DNA of 64,000 nucleotides from Corynebacterium vitaeruminis (GTDB taxonomy: Bacteria; Actinomycetota; Actinomycetes; Mycobacteriales; Mycobacteriaceae), in contig NZ_JVVM01000006.1 in the NCBI RefSeq assembly GCF_001054325.1, positions 122,672 through 186,671 of the forward strand, in the 5' to 3' direction. Each line of letters starts with the position of its first letter. The stretch's first letter is position 1. Below the pieces are notes generated by a model. It was given only the letters and a program-made list of their open reading frames with translations. It was not told the origin of the DNA and made no database searches. Both the position numbers and the translations under genes were made by a program. Of this stretch, positions 1-7,784 are shown in pieces.

Positions 1-2
1 GG

Positions 3-344
3 TTGGAGCCTGACATTGTCGACCATGTTGAGGCTGAGGTTGCGCGCGGGCTCCGCTCCGCCGTCGTATGCCCAGTCGGTTTCATCTCCGACCATGTCGA
101 GGTCGCCTGGGATTTGGATGCTGAACTGCAGGATGAGATGGCTAATCACGACATCGTCATCGAGCGAGTCGACACGCCTGGACCGACGGCTGCTTTCACT
201 GACATGATTGTTGAGCTCATTGAGGAACGCATCGCAGACGCCGAACCGCGCCGCCTGGGAAGTGAACCGCTGCTCGGCTCGGCCTGCAACGGCGCGCCCT
301 GTGCCACTTCCTGTTGCATGCCGACAAAGCGCCGCCCGCACTAG
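3..344 (+). CDS. hemH: Ferrochelatase (coproporphyrin type), 3' end only
   Basis: This is the C-terminal part of a ferrochelatase, the enzyme that inserts iron into a porphyrin at the end of heme synthesis. In actinobacteria the substrate is coproporphyrin III. The gene enters from the left edge of the window, so its start is missing; the first in-frame codon is at base 3. The segment GFISDHVEVAWDLD is typical of the family's C-terminal half. The tail holds a Cys-rich stretch (CNGAPC, then CC), which matches the C-terminal ligands of the [2Fe-2S] cluster known in actinobacterial ferrochelatases. The next gene is on the opposite strand. In M. tuberculosis hemH also sits beside an opposite-strand gene of unknown function. 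Identity is well supported; the intact N-terminal half cannot be judged. Confidence 0.9.
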   Translation: MEPDIVDHVEAEVARGLRSAVVCPVGFISDHVEVAWDLDAELQDEMANHDIVIERVDTPGPTAAFTDMIVELIEERIADAEPRRLGSEPLLGSACNGAPCATSCCMPTKRRPH

Positions 345-393
345 ATTCCTCTGGCTTCAGATGGGGAGCTGAGAGGGGCCGCTAGGGAAACTG

Positions 394-1251
394 CTAGCGC
401 GTCCACTCCTGAATCGCGTATTCAACCGCACTCATCCGCGCCTGCCGAATCTTCCGCCACAGGGGGATGAGCTGCGCATCAAACGCGGAGCTGCCGTGCC
501 CCGACTCGCTGCCCTGCGCCACCGCCAGAATCGACGACACACGGTCAGCTCGGGCCAGCACCCCCAGTGCACGGCGCGGCACATCATCCGGCACAAACGC
601 CATGTCCAGGTGGTCGTCGAGCATGCCGACCATCAGTCGGGGATCTGCTTTCGGGGTGCCACTGCTTGACGACGTCAACGGTGAGCGCGGCATCCCCGCA
701 ATAGTTGCAGCCGCACCCCGTGCCGCATCCGCCAACTGCAGATCCGCCTCACCGGGGGAGAGATAGGCCGGCTCGGGGAGGTGGCCTTCCAGCGTGTACC
801 AGTGCCACTGCGGCAACCCCGGCACCGGCGAAGTCACCGGTATGAGCACGTGGTTCCAACCCGGCTCTGCGTCCGCAATCACAATGGCTGAGCCCGCTGC
901 ACGTGCAGCCTCGGCGGCGTCGGTTCCCGCAGGCAATGCAGGTGCATCACCGGGCCCGGAAAGAATAAGGCGGACGAGGGGACGGTGGTCACTGTGCCAA
1001 TCTCCCGATTCAGTGACTGCTCGAAGAAGGCGGAGCATGTCGCTTCTATCGAGGTCGGCATCGCAATCGATGACATTGGGGACCGTGGCGTCGGCAAGCA
1101 CGAACGTCCCCGGAACTGACGTGGGTCCGCCGAGCGAATCAAGCGCGTCGATGAGATGATCGTAATTTTCCAAACCCGACAGCCACGCACCGAGCCAAAG
1201 GGCGATGTGCTGAGTCGGGCTCCAGACCTGGTCGAGAACACTGCGCTGCAT
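394..1251 (-). CDS. Conserved actinobacterial protein of unknown function
   Basis: A soluble protein of about 285 residues whose function I do not recognise. It occupies the place of Rv1486c in M. tuberculosis, between hemH and the nfeD-type gene on the opposite strand, so it is probably the orthologue. The frame stays open back to 1398, but that would overlap the divergent gene at 1317. The ATG at 1251 (MQRSVLD...) or the one at 1263 is more likely. No signal peptide, membrane segment or catalytic motif is apparent. The sequence is rich in Asp, Ala and Leu, with a Ser run near residue 195. It shares a short divergent intergenic region with the DUF3097 gene. Confidence 0.7.
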   Translation of the reverse strand: MQRSVLDQVWSPTQHIALWLGAWLSGLENYDHLIDALDSLGGPTSVPGTFVLADATVPNVIDCDADLDRSDMLRLLRAVTESGDWHSDHRPLVRLILSGPGDAPALPAGTDAAEAARAAGSAIVIADAEPGWNHVLIPVTSPVPGLPQWHWYTLEGHLPEPAYLSPGEADLQLADAARGAAATIAGMPRSPLTSSSSGTPKADPRLMVGMLDDHLDMAFVPDDVPRRALGVLARADRVSSILAVAQGSESGHGSSAFDAQLIPLWRKIRQARMSAVEYAIQEWTR

Positions 1252-1302
1252 AGTGCAGCTCATCCTAGTGCAGTGTGTCGCCGGTTCCGTAACCCATGCT
1301 GT

Positions 1303-1308
1303 TAATCT
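1303..1308 (+). promoter_or_regulatory. Putative -10 box of a leaderless transcript
   Basis: TAATCT lies 8 nt before the ATG at 1317 and there is no Shine-Dalgarno sequence between them. This spacing fits transcription starting at the start codon, which is common in Actinobacteria. It is inferred from the sequence only. Confidence 0.45.
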
Positions 1309-1316
1309 CAGTACCC

Positions 1317-2171
1317 ATGAGCTTTCAAGATCCGTATCGCAATCAGGACGTGTTTGCCGGCGCGCGTGGCCACCGCCGTCGTATTCCGCAGCCGGCACGC
1401 GAGGTGACAGCAGAAAGTGGTGTTGTCGTCGAGGCGTCCTATGACGGATTCGTCGGTGCGATTATCGGGTTGGAGAAGACTTTCGACGGCTGGTGCGTCC
1501 GATTGGAGGATCGTCACGGCAAGTCTCGGCTGTTTCCCATGCACGAGCGCGGTTTTCTCATCGATGGCAAACCTGTGACTCTGGTGCGCCCGAAGGCACA
1601 GCCGAAGAAGCCCTCACAGGATCTGTCAGCATCTGGCTCGCGCAAGGTTCACAATGTCAAGGCTAAGGTTGCTCTGCCCAGTCGTATTTGGGTCGAGGGT
1701 ATTCATGACGCGGCAATCGTAGAGAAGGTGTGGGGTCACGACCTGCGCGTTGAAGGCGTGGTCGTCGAGTATCTGGAGGGTCTGGACAATCTGCCTGAGC
1801 GTTTGGCCGAATTCGGTCCGGGACCGAAGCGCCGAGTTGGCGTCCTGGCTGACCACTTGGTGGAAGGCAGTAAAGAAAGCCGCATGACTCAACAGCTCGG
1901 TCCGCATGTGATGGTCACAGGCCACCCGTTTATCGACGTTTGGCAGGCGGTCAAGCCCTCATCGGTAGGCATCGAGGCGTGGCCAGAAGTTCCTTACGGG
2001 GAGGACTGGAAGACAGGAATCTGCCGTCGCTTGGGCTGGGGAGACGATCCCAAGGACGGCTGGCGACGTGTCTACGCGGGTGTACATACTTACCGCGATT
2101 TGGAATCTGACTTGATTGGTGCAGTTGAGCGCCTGGTCGACTTTGTAACTGAGCCGCATCTGCAGTACTAG
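1317..2171 (+). CDS. DUF3097 family protein
   Basis: A 284-residue protein that I recognise as the actinobacterial DUF3097 family, of unknown biochemical role. An N-terminal module of about 90 residues (around the segment DGFVGAIIGLEKTFDGWCVR) looks like a small beta-barrel. It is followed by a larger domain with conserved stretches such as RIWVEGIHDA, GVLADHLVEGSKE and VTGHPFIDVW. The acidic and His residues in these stretches recall Toprim-like nuclease or primase folds, which is only a suggestion. The start at 1317 is preferred because a TANNNT box lies 8 nt upstream and the earlier ATG at 1296 would sit inside that promoter. It is followed by nfeD after a 60-nt gap. Confidence 0.75.
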   Translation: MSFQDPYRNQDVFAGARGHRRRIPQPAREVTAESGVVVEASYDGFVGAIIGLEKTFDGWCVRLEDRHGKSRLFPMHERGFLIDGKPVTLVRPKAQPKKPSQDLSASGSRKVHNVKAKVALPSRIWVEGIHDAAIVEKVWGHDLRVEGVVVEYLEGLDNLPERLAEFGPGPKRRVGVLADHLVEGSKESRMTQQLGPHVMVTGHPFIDVWQAVKPSSVGIEAWPEVPYGEDWKTGICRRLGWGDDPKDGWRRVYAGVHTYRDLESDLIGAVERLVDFVTEPHLQY

Positions 2172-2231
2172 CCCCAGAATTTTGATGCCGCATGACCAAC
2201 ACTTGCTCAACAAAGTAGGTAGGGTGAGGGC

Positions 2232-2669
2232 GTGATTCCTCTCCTTTGGCTCGGAGCAAGCCTCCTACTGGTTCTCGGTGAACTAGCGGTGGGAGATTTA
2301 GCACTGTTAATGCTTGGAGGTGGTGCGCTGGCAGCGTCCGGTGCGAGCCAGCTTGGAGCGCCACTTTGGCTGTCAGTGGTTATCTTCGCCGTTGTGTCCG
2401 CCGCACTTGTACTGACAGTGCGCCCAATGTTGCGCAAAAAGATGGCAAAACCGGACAAATCCGCTGAACTGGAGTCGCGTCCGGAGCTGCTAGCTGGCCG
2501 TCATGCTGAGGTCATTGAGCCAGTTTCCTCGTCTGCGGGTCTGATTAAGGTCAACGGCGAGTTGTGGAGCGCGCGCAGTCTACTGTCTGCGCAGACCTTT
2601 GATACGAAGGAAAGAGTCACGATTGTAGAGATTTCGGGCAATACCGCAGTAGTGGACAAGCTGCTCTGA
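2232..2669 (+). CDS. nfeD: NfeD-like membrane protein
   Basis: A short NfeD-family protein (145 residues). The first 65 residues form two to three hydrophobic segments rich in Leu, Gly and Ala. A basic linker (RPMLRKKMAK) and a C-terminal OB-fold domain follow, with the characteristic G-x-I/L-K-V-N-G-E-L-W-S-A core at about residues 95-108. NfeD proteins pair with SPFH/stomatin proteins, and the next gene is one. The short form without the ClpP-like protease domain is expected here. The GTG start at 2232 is preceded by a TAGGGT box 6 nt upstream. It matches Rv1487 in position. Role in membrane microdomain organisation is inferred from the family. Confidence 0.85.
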   Translation: MIPLLWLGASLLLVLGELAVGDLALLMLGGGALAASGASQLGAPLWLSVVIFAVVSAALVLTVRPMLRKKMAKPDKSAELESRPELLAGRHAEVIEPVSSSAGLIKVNGELWSARSLLSAQTFDTKERVTIVEISGNTAVVDKLL

Positions 2670-2761
2670 GCAGTTAACTCACTTATTAGGGCGCTCGGAG
2701 CACTCTTAATTACCGACCATCAAATAACTGACCACACAGCTTTAGCTACGAGGGGAATCCT

Positions 2762-4153
2762 ATGGAAGGCTTTATTATCCTCGTCGTTTTCATTCTCGTG
2801 GTTGTTGCCCTGGTTCTCAAAGCGATTGTCCTAGTTCCACAGGGCGAAGCGGCAATCGTAGAGCGCCTCGGACGATACACGCAGACACTGAACAGCGGCC
2901 TAAATTTCATCATCCCGATTATTGACCGTGTGCGCGAGAAGGTCGATACCCGTGAGCGTATGGTCACCTTCCCGCCACAGGCAGTGATTACGGAAGACAA
3001 CCTGACTGTTGCTATCGACACCGTCGTGACTTTCCAGGTCAACGAGCCGGACCGGGCAATCTACGGTATCGATGACTACATCTTCGGTGTCGAACAGATC
3101 ACCACCGCAACGCTTCGCGACGTCGTGGGCGGTCTGACGCTGGAAGAGACGCTGACTTCCCGCGACTACATCAACCGCCGTCTGCGCGGCGAGCTGGACG
3201 AAGCCACTGCAAAGTGGGGACTTCGTATTGCCCGCGTGGAGTTGAAGGCTATCGAGCCGCCACCGTCCATTCAGCAATCGATGGAAAAGCAGATGAAGGC
3301 CGACCGTGAAAAGCGCGCCATGATTCTGACTGCGGAAGGTACCCGCGAAGCCGACATTAAGACCGCTGAAGGCCGTAAGCAGGCACAGATTCTGGCCGCC
3401 GAAGGTAACAAGCACGCAGCTATCCTGGCTGCGGAAGCTGAACGACAGGCTACTATTCTCCGTGCAGAGGGTACTCGTGCTGCTACCTACCTCGAGGCGC
3501 AGGGTAATGCCCGTGCTATTCAGAAGGTCAACGCAGCTGTCAAGGCTTCCCAATTGACCCCTGAGGTCCTTGCCTGGCAGTACCTGGAGAAACTGCCGGA
3601 GTTGGCGAACAAGGACGGCAATACTGTCTGGATGATTCCATCACAGTTCGGCGACAGCCTCGAGAGCTTTGCCAAGGCCTTCGGCAAGAAGGACTCCGAC
3701 GGCGTCTTCCGCTATGAGCCTCCTGCTGTAAGCCGGGAGACCAAGGAAGAGGCCGAGCAGGGACGCGACGAGAACTGGTTCGATATGTCTACCAACCCAG
3801 AGCTGGCCCGCGCAGTTGCGGCGGCAAACGAAGTCGCCAACCGTCCAGTTGATGATCCGGTAGCTGCAGCAGCTGGTACCCCGCCAGAAAGGAAGAAGAA
3901 CCGCCGCGCTGAGTCGGCTCAGCCCGCACAGCCTGCACAGTTGGGTGGCCAGAACCGCCCGGCAGAAGTTGAACCTGCGGCACCGGCTGCGCCCGCCGCA
4001 CCGGCAGCGCCGTCAGTGCCTTCCGGCAAACGTGACCTGTCCGCAGCTCCTAACACCGGTGATACCAATGTCAGCGGCGGCGCACACTCCACCGATCGTC
4101 CAGATTTTTCAGGATGGTCACGTGACCCTTACGGCCCAGGAAACGGGCAGTAA
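2762..4153 (+). CDS. SPFH/band 7 (QmcA/stomatin-like) membrane protein
   Basis: An SPFH-domain protein of 463 residues. One N-terminal transmembrane segment (about residues 4-26) is followed by the band-7 domain (GEAAIVERLGRY, then FIIPIIDRVREKVDTRE). A long alpha-helical part rich in Ala, Glu, Lys and Arg (about 170-260) with repeated AEG motifs follows; this is typical of oligomerising SPFH proteins. The last 130 residues are a Pro/Ala-rich, probably disordered tail that QmcA of E. coli lacks. A good ribosome site (GAGGGG) precedes the ATG. It is cotranscribed with or directly after nfeD, as Rv1487-Rv1488 in mycobacteria. It likely scaffolds membrane microdomains. Confidence 0.85.
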   Translation: MEGFIILVVFILVVVALVLKAIVLVPQGEAAIVERLGRYTQTLNSGLNFIIPIIDRVREKVDTRERMVTFPPQAVITEDNLTVAIDTVVTFQVNEPDRAIYGIDDYIFGVEQITTATLRDVVGGLTLEETLTSRDYINRRLRGELDEATAKWGLRIARVELKAIEPPPSIQQSMEKQMKADREKRAMILTAEGTREADIKTAEGRKQAQILAAEGNKHAAILAAEAERQATILRAEGTRAATYLEAQGNARAIQKVNAAVKASQLTPEVLAWQYLEKLPELANKDGNTVWMIPSQFGDSLESFAKAFGKKDSDGVFRYEPPAVSRETKEEAEQGRDENWFDMSTNPELARAVAAANEVANRPVDDPVAAAAGTPPERKKNRRAESAQPAQPAQLGGQNRPAEVEPAAPAAPAAPAAPSVPSGKRDLSAAPNTGDTNVSGGAHSTDRPDFSGWSRDPYGPGNGQ

Positions 4154-4157
4154 GTCG

Positions 4158-4730
4158 TTATAACTCATCAGCTCGCTGAAGTAGGTGGACGGCCAGATTC
4201 CATCCGGCCAGTTCCGCCTGCCAGCCAGCTGCGGCGAGGCGCTGATTGACAGCTTGCTTGGAAACTCCCAACTCTTCTGCAGCTTCTACCTGCGAATAGC
4301 CAGCTCGAACCAGGCCTGTTGCCTCGCGCCCCTCAGGGGATCTGCGGGAGATAACGTGATGCAGCAACGTGAAAGCTGCGTCAATATCCTCCGAGTAGTC
4401 CTTCCCACGCGGGTTATTAGAACGAATTCGAGTTTTTACGGTGCCGGCTCTGCCGCCCTTGCCAATAACTGAGCTCGATGCCAGATGCGCTTGTTCGACA
4501 TCGTCATTTGGGCAAATGCCGATGCCGATTGCCCAGTCACCAGCTGCCAACAGTGCCAGCACTAGAGTGGTGACTCCCACTGCATTTTCGGGAGCTGCAC
4601 GCAGTTCTTCAATGCCCGCAACTTCAACAGTTCCGACACCGGCCAGGCCAGAAAGTGCCTGCGCAGAGGCCTGAACGTGATCTGCCCTGCGGGTAGATCG
4701 ACCACGATACCTGGCAAAGACTGAGTACAT
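4158..4730 (-). CDS. Helix-turn-helix protein of unknown role
   Basis: A 190-residue protein I do not recognise by name. The C-terminal third (about residues 141-166) reads YSQVEAAEELGVSKQAVNQRL, a clear helix-turn-helix similar to sigma region 4 or MarR-like folds, so DNA binding is likely. The first 100 residues (GDWAIGIGICP, VIGKGGRAGTVKTRI) look like an alpha/beta sensor or enzyme-like part that I cannot assign. The ATG at 4730 is chosen because a TAGACT box lies exactly 7 nt upstream on the minus strand. It ends four bases from the convergent SPFH gene, leaving no room for a separate terminator. It may regulate its neighbours, but no site supports that. Confidence 0.6.
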   Translation of the reverse strand: MYSVFARYRGRSTRRADHVQASAQALSGLAGVGTVEVAGIEELRAAPENAVGVTTLVLALLAAGDWAIGIGICPNDDVEQAHLASSSVIGKGGRAGTVKTRIRSNNPRGKDYSEDIDAAFTLLHHVISRRSPEGREATGLVRAGYSQVEAAEELGVSKQAVNQRLAAAGWQAELAGWNLAVHLLQRADEL

Positions 4731-4737
4731 ACGCACT

Positions 4738-4743
4738 AGTCTA
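4738..4743 (-). promoter_or_regulatory. Putative -10 box of a leaderless transcript
   Basis: TAGACT on the minus strand lies 7 nt before the ATG of the helix-turn-helix gene, with no Shine-Dalgarno between. It supports starting that gene at 4730 instead of the GTG at 4736. Confidence 0.45.
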
Positions 4744-4825
4744 GCCCCACCCCTTGACAGTTGGGATAGGACACGGCTCCTTGCTCGTTGAACTCACTGA
4801 CTGCTCAACGCCAGCTCGCTGGAAT

Positions 4826-5497
4826 TTAACGTTTTGAAGAAGCCGTCACAACGGGGAACTTTGCGTCCGCGATAAGTCCCAGTACACCAAGCAAGAGCAA
4901 AATTCCCGTGGCCACCGCAAAGCGCACGTCAAAACCGGCCAACAGAGCGTCGCCAAGCAAAACGACGGCGAGTGTATTCGGCGCCGAACCTACAGCGGTG
5001 GCGATGATGTAGGGCACAATGCGTATCGACGACAGCCCACAGGCGTAGTTGAGAAACGAGAACGGTACGCCAGCAATCATGCGCAGGCTGAGAACAGTGA
5101 GCCAGCCGCGTTGCTCCAACCGGTGGTCAAGGCTGATGAGACGGCGGCTGGTCAAGTGTGTACGGAACCAGTCGCGGCCCAGGAACCGCACTATACAGAG
5201 AGATAGAAGGGCAGACACCGTCGTCGCGGTAATTGCCAGCAGGAAACCGAGCACTGGCCCGAAGAGAATTCCGGAAGCCAAGGTGAATACAGTGCGAGGG
5301 ATGGGAAACTGTGTCAGTGCAACGTATGCGAGAAAGTAGAGGAGCGGGAACCAGTCACCGGCATCGATGGACCACTGGCGGATGGTGGCGACAGTGGGCA
5401 CATCGACGAACAGTGTGACGATAACCCCCACACCTACGGCTAACGCCAGCAGGACCTTTTTGACTGTAGGGGTAATTCGCACATCGGATACGTTCAC
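4826..5497 (-). CDS. TVP38/TMEM64 (VTT/DedA-like) membrane protein
   Basis: A 223-residue integral membrane protein with five to six hydrophobic segments. The segment GPVLGFLLAITATTVSALLSL followed by FLGRDWFR is the VTT (SNARE-associated, TVP38/TMEM64) core. Members are thought to act as lipid scramblases or undecaprenyl-phosphate-related transporters, but substrates differ and none is fixed here. It starts with GTG at 5497 and matches the place of Rv1491c in M. tuberculosis, just before mutA on the opposite strand. No charged residues specific to a known substrate can be pointed out. Confidence 0.8.
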   Translation of the reverse strand: MNVSDVRITPTVKKVLLALAVGVGVIVTLFVDVPTVATIRQWSIDAGDWFPLLYFLAYVALTQFPIPRTVFTLASGILFGPVLGFLLAITATTVSALLSLCIVRFLGRDWFRTHLTSRRLISLDHRLEQRGWLTVLSLRMIAGVPFSFLNYACGLSSIRIVPYIIATAVGSAPNTLAVVLLGDALLAGFDVRFAVATGILLLLGVLGLIADAKFPVVTASSKR

Positions 5498-5883
5498 CCA
5501 TTTGAGGTTACCGGGGATTGTGGCGAGACGTGTGACCTGCGAATTGGAGGCTCTGCAGGGAGGGCGAGTCGTGGCTAAGGGCGTTTGCCTTTTATTTCAC
5601 TAAGATGGGATTCAAGGTCACTATGCCTTGACTCGAGCACTTGACGTGCCCGTCAGCACAAAACCGAACGTAAGGGTACTGCACAAGTAGCTGAAAAGTT
5701 CAGTGCACGGACACTCGGGTGGGTCTTAGCGTCTGACTAGTGGCTCTTATTGACTATTGGAGGAAGCCAACGCCTTTAAATCCCTTTCTGCCGCAGAGAA
5801 TTCGGAAATTGTCGCAGTCGAATTCCACTCGGTAGTGGATTGATTGGGTCGTTGCTTAGAACATGTAAGGGAGAAGGTCTGTC
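5498..5883. other. 386-bp intergenic region upstream of mutA
   Basis: No gene is seen here. The region divides the VTT gene from mutA and must hold the mutAB promoter. Two TTGAC copies (5628 and 5641) could be -35 elements, but no convincing -10 box at 17 nt follows either. A nested inverted repeat lies at 5680-5707 (TGCAC...CTGAA aag TTCAG...GTGCA). A small hairpin lies at 5824-5839 (TCCACT cggt AGTGGA). A strong ribosome site (GGGAGAAGG) precedes the GTG start. I looked for a cobalamin riboswitch core and did not find one. Confidence 0.6.
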
Positions 5884-7776
5884 GTGACTGACCGAACGAC
5901 CCCCGAATCACCTTCCACGCTGCCACCAAACTTCGAGGAATTGCAGAATTCCTGGTATCAGGGCGTGGCCAAGGTATTCGCGCGGGTGCACAAGCAAGAC
6001 GTTGCAGATGTACCGCTCGATATTTGGAAACGACTGATTCAGACCACCTACGACGGTGTTGATGTCCGTCCGCTCTACACCCGCGCGGATGAGCATGCGG
6101 AAAGCCCAGCTCCGGGCCAGTTTCCATTCGTCCGTGGTGCAAAGGTCACTGCCGACAACACAAATGGCTGGGGCGTTCGCGAGACCTTTGGTCGCCAGTA
6201 CCCGGGTGAAGATGACCTCGATCCGAAGGCCGTCAACGAGTCTCTGCTGACTGCCCTAGAAAACGGCACCACCGACATCCGCCTGGACTTCACCGGCTCC
6301 CTGGAACCGGCTGATGTACCGGCTCTGCTCAATAACGTCTACGTCGACCTGGCTCCGATTGCGGTACACGGCGGTAAGAAGACCACGCAGGTTGCAGAAG
6401 CTCTGGTGTCCTACATCGAGCAGGCAAATCCGGCTAACCCAGACAACGTCGCCGTCGAGCTTTCCGCAGCTCCGCTCACCTCTGCTTTCGCCGGTATTGA
6501 CGATGTATCGCTCGACGAGGCCACACAGTTGGCTATCAAGGCGGCTAAGCAGCCGGGCGACGTTCGCACCCTGCTTGTCGACGGCGTTGTTTTCTCCAAC
6601 CTGGGTGCAAACAACATCCAGGAGATTGGTTACAGTCTTGCCGTTGGTGTCGCTTACCTGCGGGCGCTGACCGAAGCGGGCTTGAGCGCTGAAGAAGCGC
6701 TCGGCCAGATTACCTTCCGCTTTGCAGCCACCGACGACCAGTTCGACACTATTGCGAAATTCCGCGCTGCTCGCGTTCTGTGGGCCCGCGTTGCAGAGGT
6801 TGTCGGTGCTCCTGAGGCGGGCCGTGCTCCGATGCACGCCGTGACCGCACCGGTCATGTTTAGCCAGCGCGATCCATGGGTCAATATGCTGCGCGTGACC
6901 GTCGCTTCCTTTGCCGCAGGCGTCGGCGGTGCTTCTTCGGTTGAGGTTTTGCCGTTCGACTACGCAGTTGTCGGCGGAATGCCGAACGTCTCCAAGACTT
7001 TCAAGGCTCGCATTGCGCGCAACACCAACCTGTTGCTGCTGGAAGAGTCCCACCTTGGTTACGTCGCTGACCCGGCAGGTGGCTCCTACTTCGTGGAGGA
7101 CCTGACTGAGGAATTGGCCGACAAGGCATGGGAGATTTTCACCGCCACTGAGGCTGCTGGCGGTTTCGTCTCCGCGGAAGCCGATGTCCGCGCTGCCCTG
7201 GACGCTACCTGGGAAAAACGCCGCGCCGACATTGCTCACCGCCGCACCAAGGTCACCGCTATCAACGAGTTCCCGAACCTGGCTGAAGCCCCGCTAGCTC
7301 CTGAGGCTCGCCCGGAGGGTGACCCGATTCGCCGTTGGGCAAGCGACTTCGAGGCGCTGCGCAACCGCTCCGATGACTTCTTGGCCGCTAAGGGCAACCG
7401 TCCACTCATTGGCATGCTGCCGCTGGGTCCGCTGGCCAAGCACAACATCCGCACTGGTTTTACCTCCAACCTCCTGGCTTCCGGCGGTATCGTCGTCGCC
7501 AACCCCGGCCAGGTTGTGCCGGGTGAGGCTGGTTTCGACGAAGCTGTGAAGGCCTCTCCGATTGTCGTGCTGTGCGCAGCTGACAGCGAGTACGAGGCCT
7601 CCGGCCAGGAGGCTGTCAAGGCCGCCCGCGCCGCTGGCGCAAAGGAAGTCCTGGTGGCTGGCTCTGAGAAGAGTTTCGCCAATGCCGACGAGGACGCTCG
7701 CCCTGACGGATACCTGAACATGACCATCGATGCTGTCGCGGAGCTGTCCCGACTGCTGAACGAACTGGGAGCGTGA
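5884..7776 (+). CDS. mutA: Methylmalonyl-CoA mutase, small (non-catalytic) subunit
   Basis: The beta subunit (630 residues) of the heterodimeric methylmalonyl-CoA mutase, which interconverts succinyl-CoA and (R)-methylmalonyl-CoA in propionate and odd-chain fatty-acid metabolism. The N-terminal two thirds form the TIM-barrel mutase domain (for example [11 protein letters not shown] and [14 protein letters not shown]). The C-terminal part (from [10 protein letters not shown]) is a cobalamin-binding-type fold that lacks the DxHxxG motif, as expected for the non-catalytic chain. The stop overlaps the region of the mutB ribosome site, so the two chains are probably translationally coupled. The GTG start at 5884 follows a strong GGGAGAAGG site. 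It lies with mutB and meaB in the same order as in M. tuberculosis, although mazEF4 is absent here. Confidence 0.95.
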   Translation: MTDRTTPESPSTLPPNFEELQNSWYQGVAKVFARVHKQDVADVPLDIWKRLIQTTYDGVDVRPLYTRADEHAESPAPGQFPFVRGAKVTADNTNGWGVRETFGRQYPGEDDLDPKAVNESLLTALENGTTDIRLDFTGSLEPADVPALLNNVYVDLAPIAVHGGKKTTQVAEALVSYIEQANPANPDNVAVELSAAPLTSAFAGIDDVSLDEATQLAIKAAKQPGDVRTLLVDGVVFSNLGANNIQEIGYSLAVGVAYLRALTEAGLSAEEALGQITFRFAATDDQFDTIAKFRAARVLWARVAEVVGAPEAGRAPMHAVTAPVMFSQRDPWVNMLRVTVASFAAGVGGASSVEVLPFDYAVVGGMPNVSKTFKARIARNTNLLLLEESHLGYVADPAGGSYFVEDLTEELADKAWEIFTATEAAGGFVSAEADVRAALDATWEKRRADIAHRRTKVTAINEFPNLAEAPLAPEARPEGDPIRRWASDFEALRNRSDDFLAAKGNRPLIGMLPLGPLAKHNIRTGFTSNLLASGGIVVANPGQVVPGEAGFDEAVKASPIVVLCAADSEYEASGQEAVKAARAAGAKEVLVAGSEKSFANADEDARPDGYLNMTIDAVAELSRLLNELGA

Positions 7777-7784
7777 AGGAAGTA

